A DNA stretch of 61,852 nucleotides, taken from positions 1-61,852 of the forward strand of contig CADEGD010000003.1 in assembly GCA_902826795.1 (NCBI GenBank). Reading direction: 5' to 3'. Positions 17,859 to 26,450 of the stretch are shown here, piece by piece. Each line of letters starts with the position of its first letter. Within the stretch, counting starts at the first letter, position 1. A model generated the notes under the pieces. That model did not search any database. It had not been told where the DNA came from and saw nothing but the letters and a program-made list of their open reading frames with translations. The position numbers and the translations under genes were made by a program. This stretch comes from an uncultured Acidobacteriota bacterium. Lineage in GTDB: Bacteria > Acidobacteriota > Blastocatellia > Pyrinomonadales > Pyrinomonadaceae.

Positions 17859-18665
17859 ATGAAGAACTTTACACGAAAAACTATCTCGTTACTTGGACTC
17901 ATTATCTTCGCGGTTTCGGCCGCGGCGGCTCAGCGGCAGAGCCTTGCGAACGCGGAATGGAAGCTGACCGAGGCTTATGGCCAGCGGGCGCGTCGGACGA
18001 ACGCAATGCTGGATTTCGACGATGATCTTTCGCGATTTGCGGGCAACGGCGGATGCAATCGGATATTCGGACCGGTGACTGTCACGGCTGACAGGATGCG
18101 ATTTGGCCAGATCGCATCGACGCGGATGATGTGCAAAATGCTGCCCGGCAGTATTCCGGAAACGACCGTTCTGCGTGGTTTGAACGCGACTCGGAAATAC
18201 TCCATCGCCCGCGGCGAACTCACGCTGATGGACAATCGCGGCAGCGTGCTGATGCGGTTCCAGAGAACCGATCGCGGTGGGAATGGCAATGGCAACAACG
18301 GAAACGGCGCGGCTCAGCGACTAGACGATCAGCGATGGGTGCTGGAGCAGATCGGTAATCGCCAGACGTATGTTCCGATCAGAGGCGTGTTCATGAACTT
18401 CGACAGTTCGAAGCGTTCCGTTGGTGGAAACACCGGCTGCAACTCGTTCGGCGGAAGCTATTCGGCTTTGCGGAATACGATCTCGATGACCGACCTCATC
18501 TCGACCATGCGTGCGTGCGTTGAAGGCGGCAAGATGCAGACCGAGAGAGAACTGCTCGATGGCCTGCGGCGTGCCGATACGTTCGAGATCCGCAGTAGCG
18601 ACAATCGTCTACGGCTGTTCGACAACGGGCGGCTGCTTCTAACCTTCCGTGGTGAGCTTAAGTAG
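17859..18665 (+). CDS. Exported protein with two META/HslJ domains
   Basis: A secreted protein of about 268 residues made of two META (HslJ-type) domains. The start is the ATG of MKNFTRKTIS, which has GGGGGG about 7 nt upstream; earlier ATGs at 17805 and 17838 give an implausible N-terminus before the signal peptide (LLGLIIFAVSAAAAQ). The first META domain has WKLTEAYG, the GNGGCNRIFG core and ASTRMMCK; the second has WVLEQIGNR, GNTGCNSFGG and STMRACVEGG. Each has the conserved CN in a G-x-x-GCN motif and the later Cys. A Gly/Asn-rich linker (GGNGNGNNGNGA) joins them. HslJ-like domains are linked to outer membrane stress and heat or antibiotic tolerance. Terminated by a hairpin at 18686. Confidence 0.85.
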   Translation: MKNFTRKTISLLGLIIFAVSAAAAQRQSLANAEWKLTEAYGQRARRTNAMLDFDDDLSRFAGNGGCNRIFGPVTVTADRMRFGQIASTRMMCKMLPGSIPETTVLRGLNATRKYSIARGELTLMDNRGSVLMRFQRTDRGGNGNGNNGNGAAQRLDDQRWVLEQIGNRQTYVPIRGVFMNFDSSKRSVGGNTGCNSFGGSYSALRNTISMTDLISTMRACVEGGKMQTERELLDGLRRADTFEIRSSDNRLRLFDNGRLLLTFRGELK

Positions 18666-18685
18666 TCTTGCATAATAATTGCGAC

Positions 18686-18715
18686 GAGGCGGGCGTGATG
18701 AACGCTCGCCTTTTT
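18686..18715 (+). terminator. Rho-independent terminator
   Basis: Inverted repeat around AGGCGGGCG ... CGCTCGCCT followed by TTTTT, just after the META-domain gene. Confidence 0.75.
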
Positions 18716-18730
18716 CTTCGTTTTTCTTCT

Positions 18731-18785
18731 TTCGTACATTTCGTGGATAATTTCTTTCAGACGACCTATCCACGAAATGTACGAA
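18731..18785. repeat. Inverted repeat with perfect 19-bp arms overlapping the 5' end of the GxxExxY gene
   Basis: TTCGTACATTTCGTGGATA and its exact complement TATCCACGAAATGTACGAA flank a 17-nt centre. It belongs to the dispersed 'TATCCACGAAA' family seen also at 19235, 20004, 20847, 27836 and 43711. Confidence 0.85.
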
Positions 18786-18812
18786 CTCAGGAATAAAAAG
18801 CCGAAGAAATTT

Positions 18813-19217
18813 ATGGAAAATAAACGCGAGTTACGAGACCCGGACAGCGTGTACCTGGCAGATGAGACCTATGAGGTCGTCGGGACGGCGATGGAGGTTT
18901 ATTACAAGCTGGGAACTGGGTTTCTTGAGCATGTTTATCATCAGGCTCTTGCGATTGAGTTCGGCTTACGCGAGATCCCGTTTCGGTCGCAGGAAAGATT
19001 CGTCATAGATTACAAGGGCCACATTCTCGACCGTGAATATATATCGGACTTCTACTGCTTCGACAGCATCATCGTCGAGATCAAGGCAATGGCCGCCCTT
19101 TCACCGGTCGACTATGCCCAAGTGATAAACTATCTGAAAGTTAGCGGATGCCGCGTCGGACTGCTGTTCAATTTCGGCAGCCATGGAAAGCTGGAGTGGA
19201 AGAAACTGGTGATCTGA
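18813..19217 (+). CDS. GxxExxY family protein
   Basis: A 134-residue protein of the GxxExxY family, related to PD-(D/E)XK nucleases; its cellular role is unknown. The naming motif is present as GTGFLEHVYHQAL (about residues 31-43), and the later RFVIDYKG ... IIVEIKA is the nuclease-like core with Asp and E-x-K. The start is the ATG of MENKRELRDP. An ATG at 18777 would add 12 residues (MYELRNKKPKKF) encoded by the arm of an inverted repeat, so I consider it less likely. The gene is bracketed by two copies of the same inverted-repeat family (18731-18785 and 19235-19317), a striking arrangement discussed in the findings. Confidence 0.85.
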   Translation: MENKRELRDPDSVYLADETYEVVGTAMEVYYKLGTGFLEHVYHQALAIEFGLREIPFRSQERFVIDYKGHILDREYISDFYCFDSIIVEIKAMAALSPVDYAQVINYLKVSGCRVGLLFNFGSHGKLEWKKLVI

Positions 19218-19234
19218 TTCCTTCTTCTTATTTT

Positions 19235-19317
19235 CTTCTTTCGTGGATAACTCTTTATCGATATCTCGGAATAAACGAAAAAATCAGAAACTATCCACGA
19301 AAAACACGAAAGAAGAA
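19235..19317. repeat. Inverted repeat of the TATCCACGAAA family downstream of the GxxExxY gene
   Basis: CTTCTTTCGTGGATA (19235-19249) is matched by TATCCACGA ... ACGAAAGAAG (19292-19313). It is the same family as the copy upstream of the gene and ends just before the next coding region. Confidence 0.8.
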
Positions 19318-19350
19318 AATAAGAAAGAAAAGAAAACAAAGAAAAGATTG

Positions 19351-19629
19351 ATGATGAACGTGGCTCAGATGAACAACGAGGAATTGGACATTGACCTGCC
19401 GAGTGCGAAGCTGGCCTATACGATAATCCAGTCGCTGCTGCAGGCGAATGAGAGCTTGAGCGACCTGCTGGTCGTGATGGCGCACGCGCTTGATGAAGAC
19501 GTAACGAAGGCGTTGACTCTCACCGGCGAATGGCAGAAGTACCTCGAATCGAAACGCGAACTTGAAGTAACGAAGGAACAGATCGAGAAGTTTACCGAAC
19601 TGTTGAAGGCGATGGAGGCGAGAGACTAA
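19351..19629 (+). CDS. Small helical hypothetical protein, 92 aa
   Basis: A small acidic, predominantly helical protein with no signal peptide. The first ATG of ATGATG at 19351 is taken as the start; earlier in-frame codons are read from the inverted-repeat element and encode Lys-rich filler (LSTKNTKEENKK). The C-terminal half (residues 60-92, LESKRELEVTKEQIEKFTEL) looks like a coiled coil. I do not recognise the family. It lies between a repeat-flanked GxxExxY gene and a flavin reductase gene in the same direction. Confidence 0.6.
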   Translation: MMNVAQMNNEELDIDLPSAKLAYTIIQSLLQANESLSDLLVVMAHALDEDVTKALTLTGEWQKYLESKRELEVTKEQIEKFTELLKAMEARD

Positions 19630-19713
19630 CCACTACCTACTTGTCACTACCCACTGAAGAAATCAGATCTTCAGTGGATAGTGGGTGGTGACAAGTGGAT
19701 AGTGAAGATTCGA

Positions 19714-20805
19714 ATGTACGATCTCATCATTATCGGAGCAGGTCCTGCGGGGATATCGGCAGCGTACGAGGCGAAGCGTGCGGGGTTGAATTACGTCGTG
19801 ATCGAGAAGGGGCTGATCGGGAATACGATCTATCACTATCCGGTCGGGTTGACTGTGTTTTCGACGACGAACGAACTCGAGTTTAACGAAGGCGATCTGA
19901 AGCCGGCTCGCGAGAAGCCGACTCGCGAAGAGTTGCTGTCATATTATGTTCGGTTCGTGCTGGACAATGAGTTGATCGTAAAAACGGAGGAAGAGGTTGT
20001 TTCTGTTTCTTCTTGTTCTGTGTCTTCTGTGGTTAAACAAGATGGAACCACGGAAAACACAGGAGACACGGAAAGGAATTTATCCACGAAAGACACGAAA
20101 GAAGAAAGGGAAACCCCGCCGCCCAGATCCTTTCGAGTTGTCACCGACAAATGTGAATACGAATCGCGAAACGTCCTATTCGCGATAGGGGCGATGGATT
20201 ATCCGCGGAAGCTGAACGTCCCGGGTGAGGATCTGCCGAAGGTGCGCGGGGTGTTTCGTGAAACTTATCCGTGGGTGCGGAAGCATGCGATGATCGTCGG
20301 CGGCGGAAATTCGGCGGGTGAGGCAGCGCTGTTTCTGGCGCAGGAAGGTGCGGAGACGACGCTGGCGATCTTTCGGTCGGATTGGGAGAACAACGACCCG
20401 AAGCAGGGCTGTATCAAATATTGGGTGAAGCAGCCGCTCGAAGAAGAGTTGAAAGAGCATTGCCTAAAGCTGTTCTTTCTCGGCAAGGTGATCGAGATCC
20501 GCGAGGGCGAGGTCGAGCTTGAGAGCGAGACGGGCGAGCGTGTCGTGATCCCGAACGATGTCGTATTCGTGCTGATCGGGTCGGACGCGGATCTGACGAT
20601 GCTAAAAAATCTTGGCGTCGAGACGGAGCGAAGCAAGCATGGTGAGGTCCCAGTCTACGATCCCGATACGTTTGAGACGAACGTCCCCGGCGTTTACGTC
20701 GCAGGACATTTCACAAATCATCGGCATATCAAGCCCGCAATCGAGGCTGCTAAAAAGATCATTCCGGCGATCGCGGCAAGACGCCGAGATGCTGCAAATG
20801 CTTAA
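19714..20805 (+). CDS. ypdA: FAD/NAD(P)-dependent disulfide reductase, YpdA-like (bacillithiol reductase family), with repeat insertion
   Basis: A flavoprotein of the YpdA/Bdr family, which in Firmicutes reduces bacillithiol disulfide with NADPH in the cytoplasm. The FAD Rossmann motif is IIGAGPAGISAAYEA (residues 5-19), and the NAD(P) motif is IVGGGNSAGEAALFLA. The C-terminal FAD block VYVAGHF precedes a helical end. Family proteins have no redox CxxC, and none is seen here. The start is the ATG of MYDLIIIGAG. A segment of about 41 residues after EEVVSV, ending at TPPPRSF and containing NLSTKDTKEERE, is encoded by two dispersed inverted-repeat elements at 20000-20124. It is absent from the family pattern, which passes straight from EEVVSV to FRVVTD. 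Thiol assignment (bacillithiol) is inferred from family only. Confidence 0.85.
   Translation: MYDLIIIGAGPAGISAAYEAKRAGLNYVVIEKGLIGNTIYHYPVGLTVFSTTNELEFNEGDLKPAREKPTREELLSYYVRFVLDNELIVKTEEEVVSVSSCSVSSVVKQDGTTENTGDTERNLSTKDTKEERETPPPRSFRVVTDKCEYESRNVLFAIGAMDYPRKLNVPGEDLPKVRGVFRETYPWVRKHAMIVGGGNSAGEAALFLAQEGAETTLAIFRSDWENNDPKQGCIKYWVKQPLEEELKEHCLKLFFLGKVIEIREGEVELESETGERVVIPNDVVFVLIGSDADLTMLKNLGVETERSKHGEVPVYDPDTFETNVPGVYVAGHFTNHRHIKPAIEAAKKIIPAIAARRRDAANA
20004..20112. repeat. Two dispersed inverted-repeat elements inserted in frame in the ypdA-like gene
   Basis: CTTCTTGTTCTGTGTCTTCT ... GGTT is followed by GGAACCACGGAAAACACAGG, and then TTTATCCACGAAAGACACG with AAAGAAG. The first pair belongs to the ACCACAGA family (compare 46031 and 57023), the second to the TATCCACGAAA family. 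Both are translated in frame. Confidence 0.8.
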
Positions 20806-20846
20806 GTTGATACGGTTTTCTTAATCCGTTCTGCGTTTTCTTTTTT

Positions 20847-20916
20847 CGTGTTTTTTGTGGATAATCCACCGGTCAGCCGCTTCGAAGATAACAGGAATTT
20901 GTCCACAAAAAGCACG
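20847..20916. repeat. Inverted repeat before recQ
   Basis: CGTGTTTTTTGTGGA (20847-20861) and TCCACAAAAAGCACG (20902-20916) pair with one mismatch. It is the same dispersed family and fills most of the gap between the ypdA-like gene and recQ. Confidence 0.75.
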
Positions 20917-20945
20917 AGAACCACAGACAGGAAAATAGATAATTA

Positions 20946-23158
20946 GTGCAAAACACTCCTCGCCCCGTAGGAATACTCGCAGACAAAATGACGATCACCC
21001 ACGCCGAAGAGATACTCAAGCATAAGTTCGGTTATGACGGTTTTCGAATGCAGCAACGTTCGGCGATCGAGGCTGTCTTGGAGGGCCGCGATTGCGTCGT
21101 ATTGATGCCGACCGGCGGGGGAAAGTCTATCTGTTATCAGGTACCGGCGTTGATGTCTGACGGGTTGGCGATCGTAGTCTCGCCGCTGATCGCGTTGATG
21201 AAAGACCAGGTCGATTCGCTCAGGAGTAACGGGATCGCCGCGGCATTTTTAAACTCTTCACAGTCAGGTCCGAAGCAGGTAGAAGTGTTTAGGCAGATCC
21301 GCGAGGGCGAACTGAAACTGCTATACGTAGCTCCGGAAAGGATACTGCAGAGCAGCGACCAATTCGTGAATTTTCTGAGGTCGATCCCGATCTCGCTCTT
21401 CGCCATTGATGAGGCACATTGCGTTTCAAGCTGGGGCCACGATTTTCGGCCGGAGTATCGACAACTGTCGCTTCTTAAGCGCGAGTTTCCAGGGGTTCCG
21501 GTCATCGCCTTGACCGCAACCGCCGACGGCATGGTTCGGCAAGATATCGTCGAGCGGCTCGCTATACCAAAGGCCAAAGTACTTGTTTCGAGTTTCAACC
21601 GGCCGAACATTCGCTATCTCGTTCAACCGAAGAGCGATTCCTTCGAGAGGCTTCTAAGGTTTCTTGAGGAACGAAAAGACGAGAGCGGAATCGTGTATTG
21701 TCTGAGCCGGGCGTCGGTCGATAGCCTCGCGGCCGACCTGCGAGACGAAGGCTACAGCGCACTTTCCTATCATGCCGGACTCGACAAGCAAACGCGTGAC
21801 GAGAATCAGACGAAGTTTCTAAACGACGAAGCGAAGATCGTGGTGGCGACGATCGCCTTCGGAATGGGGATCGACAAGTCGAACGTTCGGTTTGTGGTAC
21901 ACATGGACCTACCAAAGAATATCGAAAGCTATTATCAGGAAACTGGACGCGCGGGCCGCGATGGGCTGCCGAGCGACGCGATGCTCTTTTTCTCGTGGGC
22001 TGACGTGATAAAACTTAAAAAGTTTGTCGAGGTTGACGGCGACGGCACGCAGAGCGAGATCATGCTGCGCAAGCTCGACAAGATGGGCGAATACGGCGAT
22101 CTTCGTTCGTGCCGCAGGCGACATCTCTTGAACTATTTCTCCGAGGAGATGTATGACGATTGCGGCAATTGCGACAACTGCCTGACGGAATTTGAAACGT
22201 TTGACGGAACTGTGATCGCTCAGAAAGCGTTGAGTGCCGTCGCTCGTACGGGGCAGCGATTCGGCATGGCCTATCTCGTGGACTTCTTGCGCGGTCGCAG
22301 TCGCAAAAGATGCGCGAAGAGCATAAGACGTTGAAGACCTACGGCGTTGGGTCCGACATTTCTCGCGACGACTGGTTCGCGTATTTCAAGGACCTGATCG
22401 CACAAGGCTTTCTACGGCAAAGCAGCGGTGAGTATCCGACGCTCTCATTCACCGAACGAAGCGATGACGTGCTTCGAGGGAATGCCCAGGTACAGCTTCG
22501 TGTTATCGAAAAAGTCGAGGACGGCCTTAAGATTGAACGAGTATCGATATCCTACGACCAACCCCTTTTCGAACTTCTCCGAGCGAAGCGATTGGAACTC
22601 GCCCGCCGAGAAGATCTGCCTCCATATATTATATTCTCGGACGCGACGCTGACCGAGATGGCGGCTTATTTTCCGCGTACGAAAGATGAAATGCTTAATG
22701 TATCGGGCGTGGGCGATTCAAAATTTGCGAAGTACGGCGCCGGATTTCTTGCCGTAATTGCTGACCATTGCGCGAAACGCGGATTTGAGTCGCGCATGCA
22801 TCTCAAACCGCGTGCCCGCAGATCGGGTTCGAAGACGAAACGCGATTCGAACGGAGACGATACTTCCACCGTTAGCTACAAGATGTTTCGGTCGGGAATG
22901 TCCGTAGCTGAGATCGCCAAAGCTCGCGGATTCGTCACGTCGACGGTCGAGAACCACCTAGCAAAATTTGTCGAGACTGGAGAGATGGAACTGCATGAAC
23001 TCGTCGATCCGCTCAAGGTCGACGCGATCCGGAAGGCGATCTTGGAAGCCGATTCGGCGGATGCACTCGGCCCGATCAAAGCGATGCTCGGTGAAACCGC
23101 GAGCTATGGTGAGATACGTGCCGTTTTAGCCGAATTAGCTCGGACCGCAAATCAATAA
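20946..23158 (+). pseudogene. recQ: ATP-dependent DNA helicase RecQ, interrupted by a one-base frameshift
   Basis: A 3'-5' DNA helicase of recombination and repair. The first frame (20946-22334) carries the Walker [13 protein letters not shown], the box [19 protein letters not shown], the helicase motif [10 protein letters not shown] and the zinc site (SCRRRHLL ... DDCGNCDNC). The second frame continues to 23158 with the RQC winged domain, the HRDC domain (LARREDLPPYIIF ... MLNVSGVGDSKFAKYG) and a C-terminal helix-turn-helix typical of long RecQs. The break is near 22294: reading GGTCGCAG as GGTTCGCAG would restore [15 protein letters not shown], so one T is missing. It could be a sequencing error, since all domains are otherwise intact. 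The start is uncertain: GTG at 20946 or ATG at 20988 ([10 protein letters not shown]), which fits the family better. A terminator follows. Confidence 0.85.
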
Positions 23159-23189
23159 AAAGCGGGAGACCTCTTAGCTCCCGCTTTTC
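23157..23189. terminator. Bidirectional hairpin terminator
   Basis: AAAAAGCGGGAG ... CTCCCGCTTTT between the convergent recQ and secreted-protein genes; A and T runs on both sides let it serve both strands. Confidence 0.9.
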
Positions 23190-23207
23190 GATCAGCTTAA
23201 ACGTTAC

Positions 23208-24368
23208 TTACTTTTCCGTCGGCTTCTTGGTTCGAACCATCACCTTATGAGCCTCGCCTTTGAAACGCTCGGAGATGTTTGCCGGATTGAGTTCATACGA
23301 CGCGACGTCGAATACGTCTGACTGTTTGCCGGCGACGTTGGTAGTCCAGCGATATGGAAGAAGCAGTCCGTTGACGCTGCGGTAATCTGCAAAGCGAACG
23401 ATGTGCTCGGCGCCCGCGTCGGTCCATTCACCGGCTTTTCGCTCGAAGGTAACAACGTCTTTCGTCTCTTTCGGAGCGGAACCGTCGCCGGTCTTTCGCA
23501 TCTTGATCATGACCGGCTGCGGGTGCGCGACGTAGCTCATTCCGAGCGGAAGGTATGAAGATGCGTCAAAGAAAAGCTTAACGCTCGAACCCGCGAACGA
23601 TGCGACAACCGCCTCGGCGGCTGTGCCTTCGAGATTAGTGGAACCGGCGTATTTGTAGGAAACGTCTGCCCCTTCCGGAGCGGTCAGCAGAAGCGAAAGC
23701 ATGGTGCGGAAGAGTTCGTTGTCACGCGGTGCACCGTGTTCGCCGATGGTTTTTGTGTGGAGCTTGATCTTGTCGCCGCCCTCGCCGACGAAGGTCGCGT
23801 TGCCGTCACCACCGCGGGTGACAACGGTAAACTTCTTGCCGTCGGCGGTCGTAACCTCTCGAGCGTTCTCGTCTTTGGCTATCCACTCGCCACCGTCGTC
23901 TTTCTTGCGGATAAAGACTTTCGCCTCACCGGCTTCATCTGCGGGTGCTCCTTCGATCTTGCGGACGATCATCTTCTTTCCGTCTTCACCGATTAACTCG
24001 CCGTCAACAGAATCGTTCACCACAACGACATCGACCTTCTGCTCGATGATCGCGTCGCCGCCGGCATTTGCGTCACCGATTTTCACAGTTTTCATCAGAC
24101 GATTCGGCGATTCGAACGCGATCTCGGTCTCGCCCTGCTCGGTGCGATCGGTTCCGTTGATGGTGAACGTCTTGCTTGTCTGGCCCTTGATCACGAACGA
24201 TCTCACGCCTGTGATAGCTGCGTCGCCGCCGATCGCGGTTCGGGCTTTTGCGATGATCTCGAGAGCTTTCTCGTCGGACCTGGCTCCGGCGATGATCTTA
24301 TCGACCACCGCTCCGGCTCCGATAAACGCGAGCGAAGCGACTAGCGTTGAAACTACAAATCTTTTCAT
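23208..24368 (-). CDS. Exported LolA-like hypothetical protein
   Basis: A 386-residue exported protein beginning with a signal peptide (MKRFVVSTLVASLAFIGAGA). The mature part opens with ALEIIAKARTAIGGDAAI and FVIKGQT ... FESPNRLMKTV, the usual start of proteins with an outer-membrane-lipoprotein-sorting (LolA-like) beta fold. The C-terminal third (YLPLGMSYVAHPQPVMI ... VNGLLLPYRWT) fits the same fold. A lysine/aspartate-rich central region (residues 120-200, with repeated DGKK and KKDDGGEW) is probably an insertion. The family is common in acidobacteria, but I know no specific role. The gene is divergent from a two-component system 200 nt away and is a plausible target (inference). Confidence 0.75.
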   Translation of the reverse strand: MKRFVVSTLVASLAFIGAGAVVDKIIAGARSDEKALEIIAKARTAIGGDAAITGVRSFVIKGQTSKTFTINGTDRTEQGETEIAFESPNRLMKTVKIGDANAGGDAIIEQKVDVVVVNDSVDGELIGEDGKKMIVRKIEGAPADEAGEAKVFIRKKDDGGEWIAKDENAREVTTADGKKFTVVTRGGDGNATFVGEGGDKIKLHTKTIGEHGAPRDNELFRTMLSLLLTAPEGADVSYKYAGSTNLEGTAAEAVVASFAGSSVKLFFDASSYLPLGMSYVAHPQPVMIKMRKTGDGSAPKETKDVVTFERKAGEWTDAGAEHIVRFADYRSVNGLLLPYRWTTNVAGKQSDVFDVASYELNPANISERFKGEAHKVMVRTKKPTEK

Positions 24369-24480
24369 AATGCCTCCGGGTATGTTGGAAATTCTGATTC
24401 AATGACGTACATGCGGCAAGCGTGGTTACGCATAGATGTTCGTCGTCATTGTGATATTCGCCCATTGAGCCAAGGCATTG

Positions 24481-24509
24481 GTTAAGACGACGCAAAGAAA
24501 TTGTTAAGA
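24481..24509. promoter_or_regulatory. Possible response-regulator binding site (two GTTAAGA repeats)
   Basis: GTTAAGA occurs at 24481-24487 and 24503-24509, 22 bp apart, which is two helical turns and places both on one face of the DNA. This is the usual geometry for OmpR-type regulators. It lies in the divergent promoter region between the secreted LolA-like gene and the histidine kinase gene. The assignment to the regulator at 26451 is an inference. Confidence 0.35.
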
Positions 24510-24570
24510 ATGTAAAATGTGCCGAAAATGCGTTGTTTCGCGAAGTTTCGAGGGGCATAATTAGCTCGGT

Positions 24571-26376
24571 ATGAAGCGTACAGCTCCATGGATCTCAATA
24601 GGCATCGTCGCTGCGATCGTCGGATTACTGACGGTTTTTATGGCGCTTCTCTATAACTGGCAACAGGCGGCGAGCGTCGCCGAAAAAGAACAGCTTCAGC
24701 GTCGAGTCGAAGCGGATGCTAAAGCGTTCGCCGATCAGTTTAATCGTGAGATCCAGGGAACGTTTTTCAACTTCCAGGTCGATCCGGTAAGGGTTGAAAA
24801 TGGCGATGCGTCAGAGATCGCCGAGCGGTTCGATTACTGGAAGAAGAATTCGGCCTATGCTGATCTGATCAAAGAGATGATCGCATTCACGGGCGACCAC
24901 GAGCCGAGAAGGTTTGATGAGACGACCCAAAGTTTTGTTTCGATAACGGCTGACGAGACTGTCGAGCGACTCCGTAAGCAGCTCGCTTCCGAACCCCGCA
25001 CCGGGCCGATCATGGGCGGCGGTTACACGCTTGCCGTCCCGCTTCACGCGGCTGAGGAAAAGCTTCAGAAGATAGTGATCCGACGAAAGGTCGAGGCAAC
25101 CGAGATACCAATGGACCTTCCGAAGCCCAATGGTCACATAGTCGTTTTCCTCAATGAGTCCGTGATAAGGGAAAAGATGCTGCCCGACCTCGCGGCGAAG
25201 CATTTTCCGAACGGCGATTTCAACGTTGGTGTTACCGATCGCGGGGGACAGACGATTTACGGTACCATGCCAATCGGCGAGACGAACGACGCGAAAGAAC
25301 CATTATTCGACCTCACGCCCGACCAGCTTATCTGGATCGCTAATCGGCAGGCCATGCCGCGGACCGTAACTGAAGGCGACTCACACATGGTTCTAGATCA
25401 GCGGATCGAAAGCCGCACGATCACGCAGGGCGACGCCGCAAAGGTCGAGGCGGGCCAGACCTTTACCGTGCAGATGAAGGAGACGGGCACGAACCGGCGG
25501 ACGACAGTCTTTAATGGAGATCCGCGTGCGGATTCGCCGTGGCAGTTAGGCGTCCAGCATTCAGCCGGGTCGATCGACGCGTTCATCCAAAATGAACTTA
25601 ATCGAAATCTGGCGATCGGATTTGGCATCTATCTGCTCCTGCTCGGCGGCATCATTTCGATCGTGTATTCATCGTTGCGGGCGAAGGCTTTCGCACAGCG
25701 GCAGATCGATTTCGTGTCGAGCGTGTCGCACGAATTTCGCACGCCTCTGGCTGTTATCTATTCGGCTGGCGAGAATTTGGCGGACGGCGTCGCGCGCGAT
25801 GGCGACCAGGTTTCAAAGTACGGCAATCTGATCAAAGGAGAGGGCAAGAAGCTTTCTTCGATGGTCGAGCAGATACTCGAATTCGCGGGAGCGAGGTCGG
25901 GCAATAGGAAATATAATCTCGCCGATGGTGATGTTTCGGCGGCGGTCGAGAAAGCACTTATTGATTCCGAACAGTTGTTGAAAGTCGGCGGATTTGAGGT
26001 TGAGAGCGATCTCTCGAAATCGCTCCCTTCGACGAGCATAGACCGTGACGCCATCGAAACAGCGGTGCGAAATCTGATCCAGAACGCGGTGAAATATAGC
26101 AACGGTTCGCGTTGGCTGAGGGTCTCGACGATGAACGGCAACGGGTCGATAAAGATCGTCGTCGAGGACGGCGGCATCGGAATTTTGCCGGCCGACCGAA
26201 AGAAAATATTCGAGCCATTTTACAGAGCTAAAGACGTCGTCGACGCACAAATTCACGGCAATGGACTCGGGCTTTCACTGGTTAAAGAGATCGTCGAGGC
26301 TCATCGTGGAAAAGTTTCTGTCGAGAGCAAAAAGGGTAATGGGTCGAGATTTGTGATCGATCTGCCTCAGAGCTAA
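24571..26376 (+). CDS. Membrane sensor histidine kinase
   Basis: A 601-residue two-component sensor. The first membrane helix is near residues 8-27 (GIVAAIVGLLTVFMALLY). A large extracytoplasmic domain of about 320 residues follows, then a second helix (GFGIYLLLLGGIISIVY). The HisKA domain comes next, with phospho-accepting His387 in VSSVSHEFRTPL. The HATPase domain shows the N box (AVRNLIQNAVKYS), G1 (VEDGGIGI) and G2 (HGNGLGLSLVKEI). There is no HAMP domain between the second helix and the kinase core. Only a 74-nt gap, holding an inverted repeat, separates it from the response regulator that it should phosphorylate. The sensor domain has no recognisable fold, so the signal is unknown. Confidence 0.93.
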   Translation: MKRTAPWISIGIVAAIVGLLTVFMALLYNWQQAASVAEKEQLQRRVEADAKAFADQFNREIQGTFFNFQVDPVRVENGDASEIAERFDYWKKNSAYADLIKEMIAFTGDHEPRRFDETTQSFVSITADETVERLRKQLASEPRTGPIMGGGYTLAVPLHAAEEKLQKIVIRRKVEATEIPMDLPKPNGHIVVFLNESVIREKMLPDLAAKHFPNGDFNVGVTDRGGQTIYGTMPIGETNDAKEPLFDLTPDQLIWIANRQAMPRTVTEGDSHMVLDQRIESRTITQGDAAKVEAGQTFTVQMKETGTNRRTTVFNGDPRADSPWQLGVQHSAGSIDAFIQNELNRNLAIGFGIYLLLLGGIISIVYSSLRAKAFAQRQIDFVSSVSHEFRTPLAVIYSAGENLADGVARDGDQVSKYGNLIKGEGKKLSSMVEQILEFAGARSGNRKYNLADGDVSAAVEKALIDSEQLLKVGGFEVESDLSKSLPSTSIDRDAIETAVRNLIQNAVKYSNGSRWLRVSTMNGNGSIKIVVEDGGIGILPADRKKIFEPFYRAKDVVDAQIHGNGLGLSLVKEIVEAHRGKVSVESKKGNGSRFVIDLPQS

Positions 26377-26382
26377 TTTACC

Positions 26383-26445
26383 ACCGGGGTCACGGAGAAC
26401 ACTGATATTTTAGAAAATATCTTTGTGTGCTCCGTGGTTGAAGCA
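26383..26445. repeat. Inverted repeat between kinase and response regulator genes
   Basis: ACCACCGGGGTCACGGAGAA ... on the left is matched by GTGTGCTCCGTGGTT on the right, with an AT-rich centre. It belongs to the dispersed ACCACAGAG-type family (compare 44607 and 51572). It lies inside a likely two-gene operon, so it may affect the second gene's expression. Confidence 0.7.
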
Positions 26446-26450
26446 TCGGA

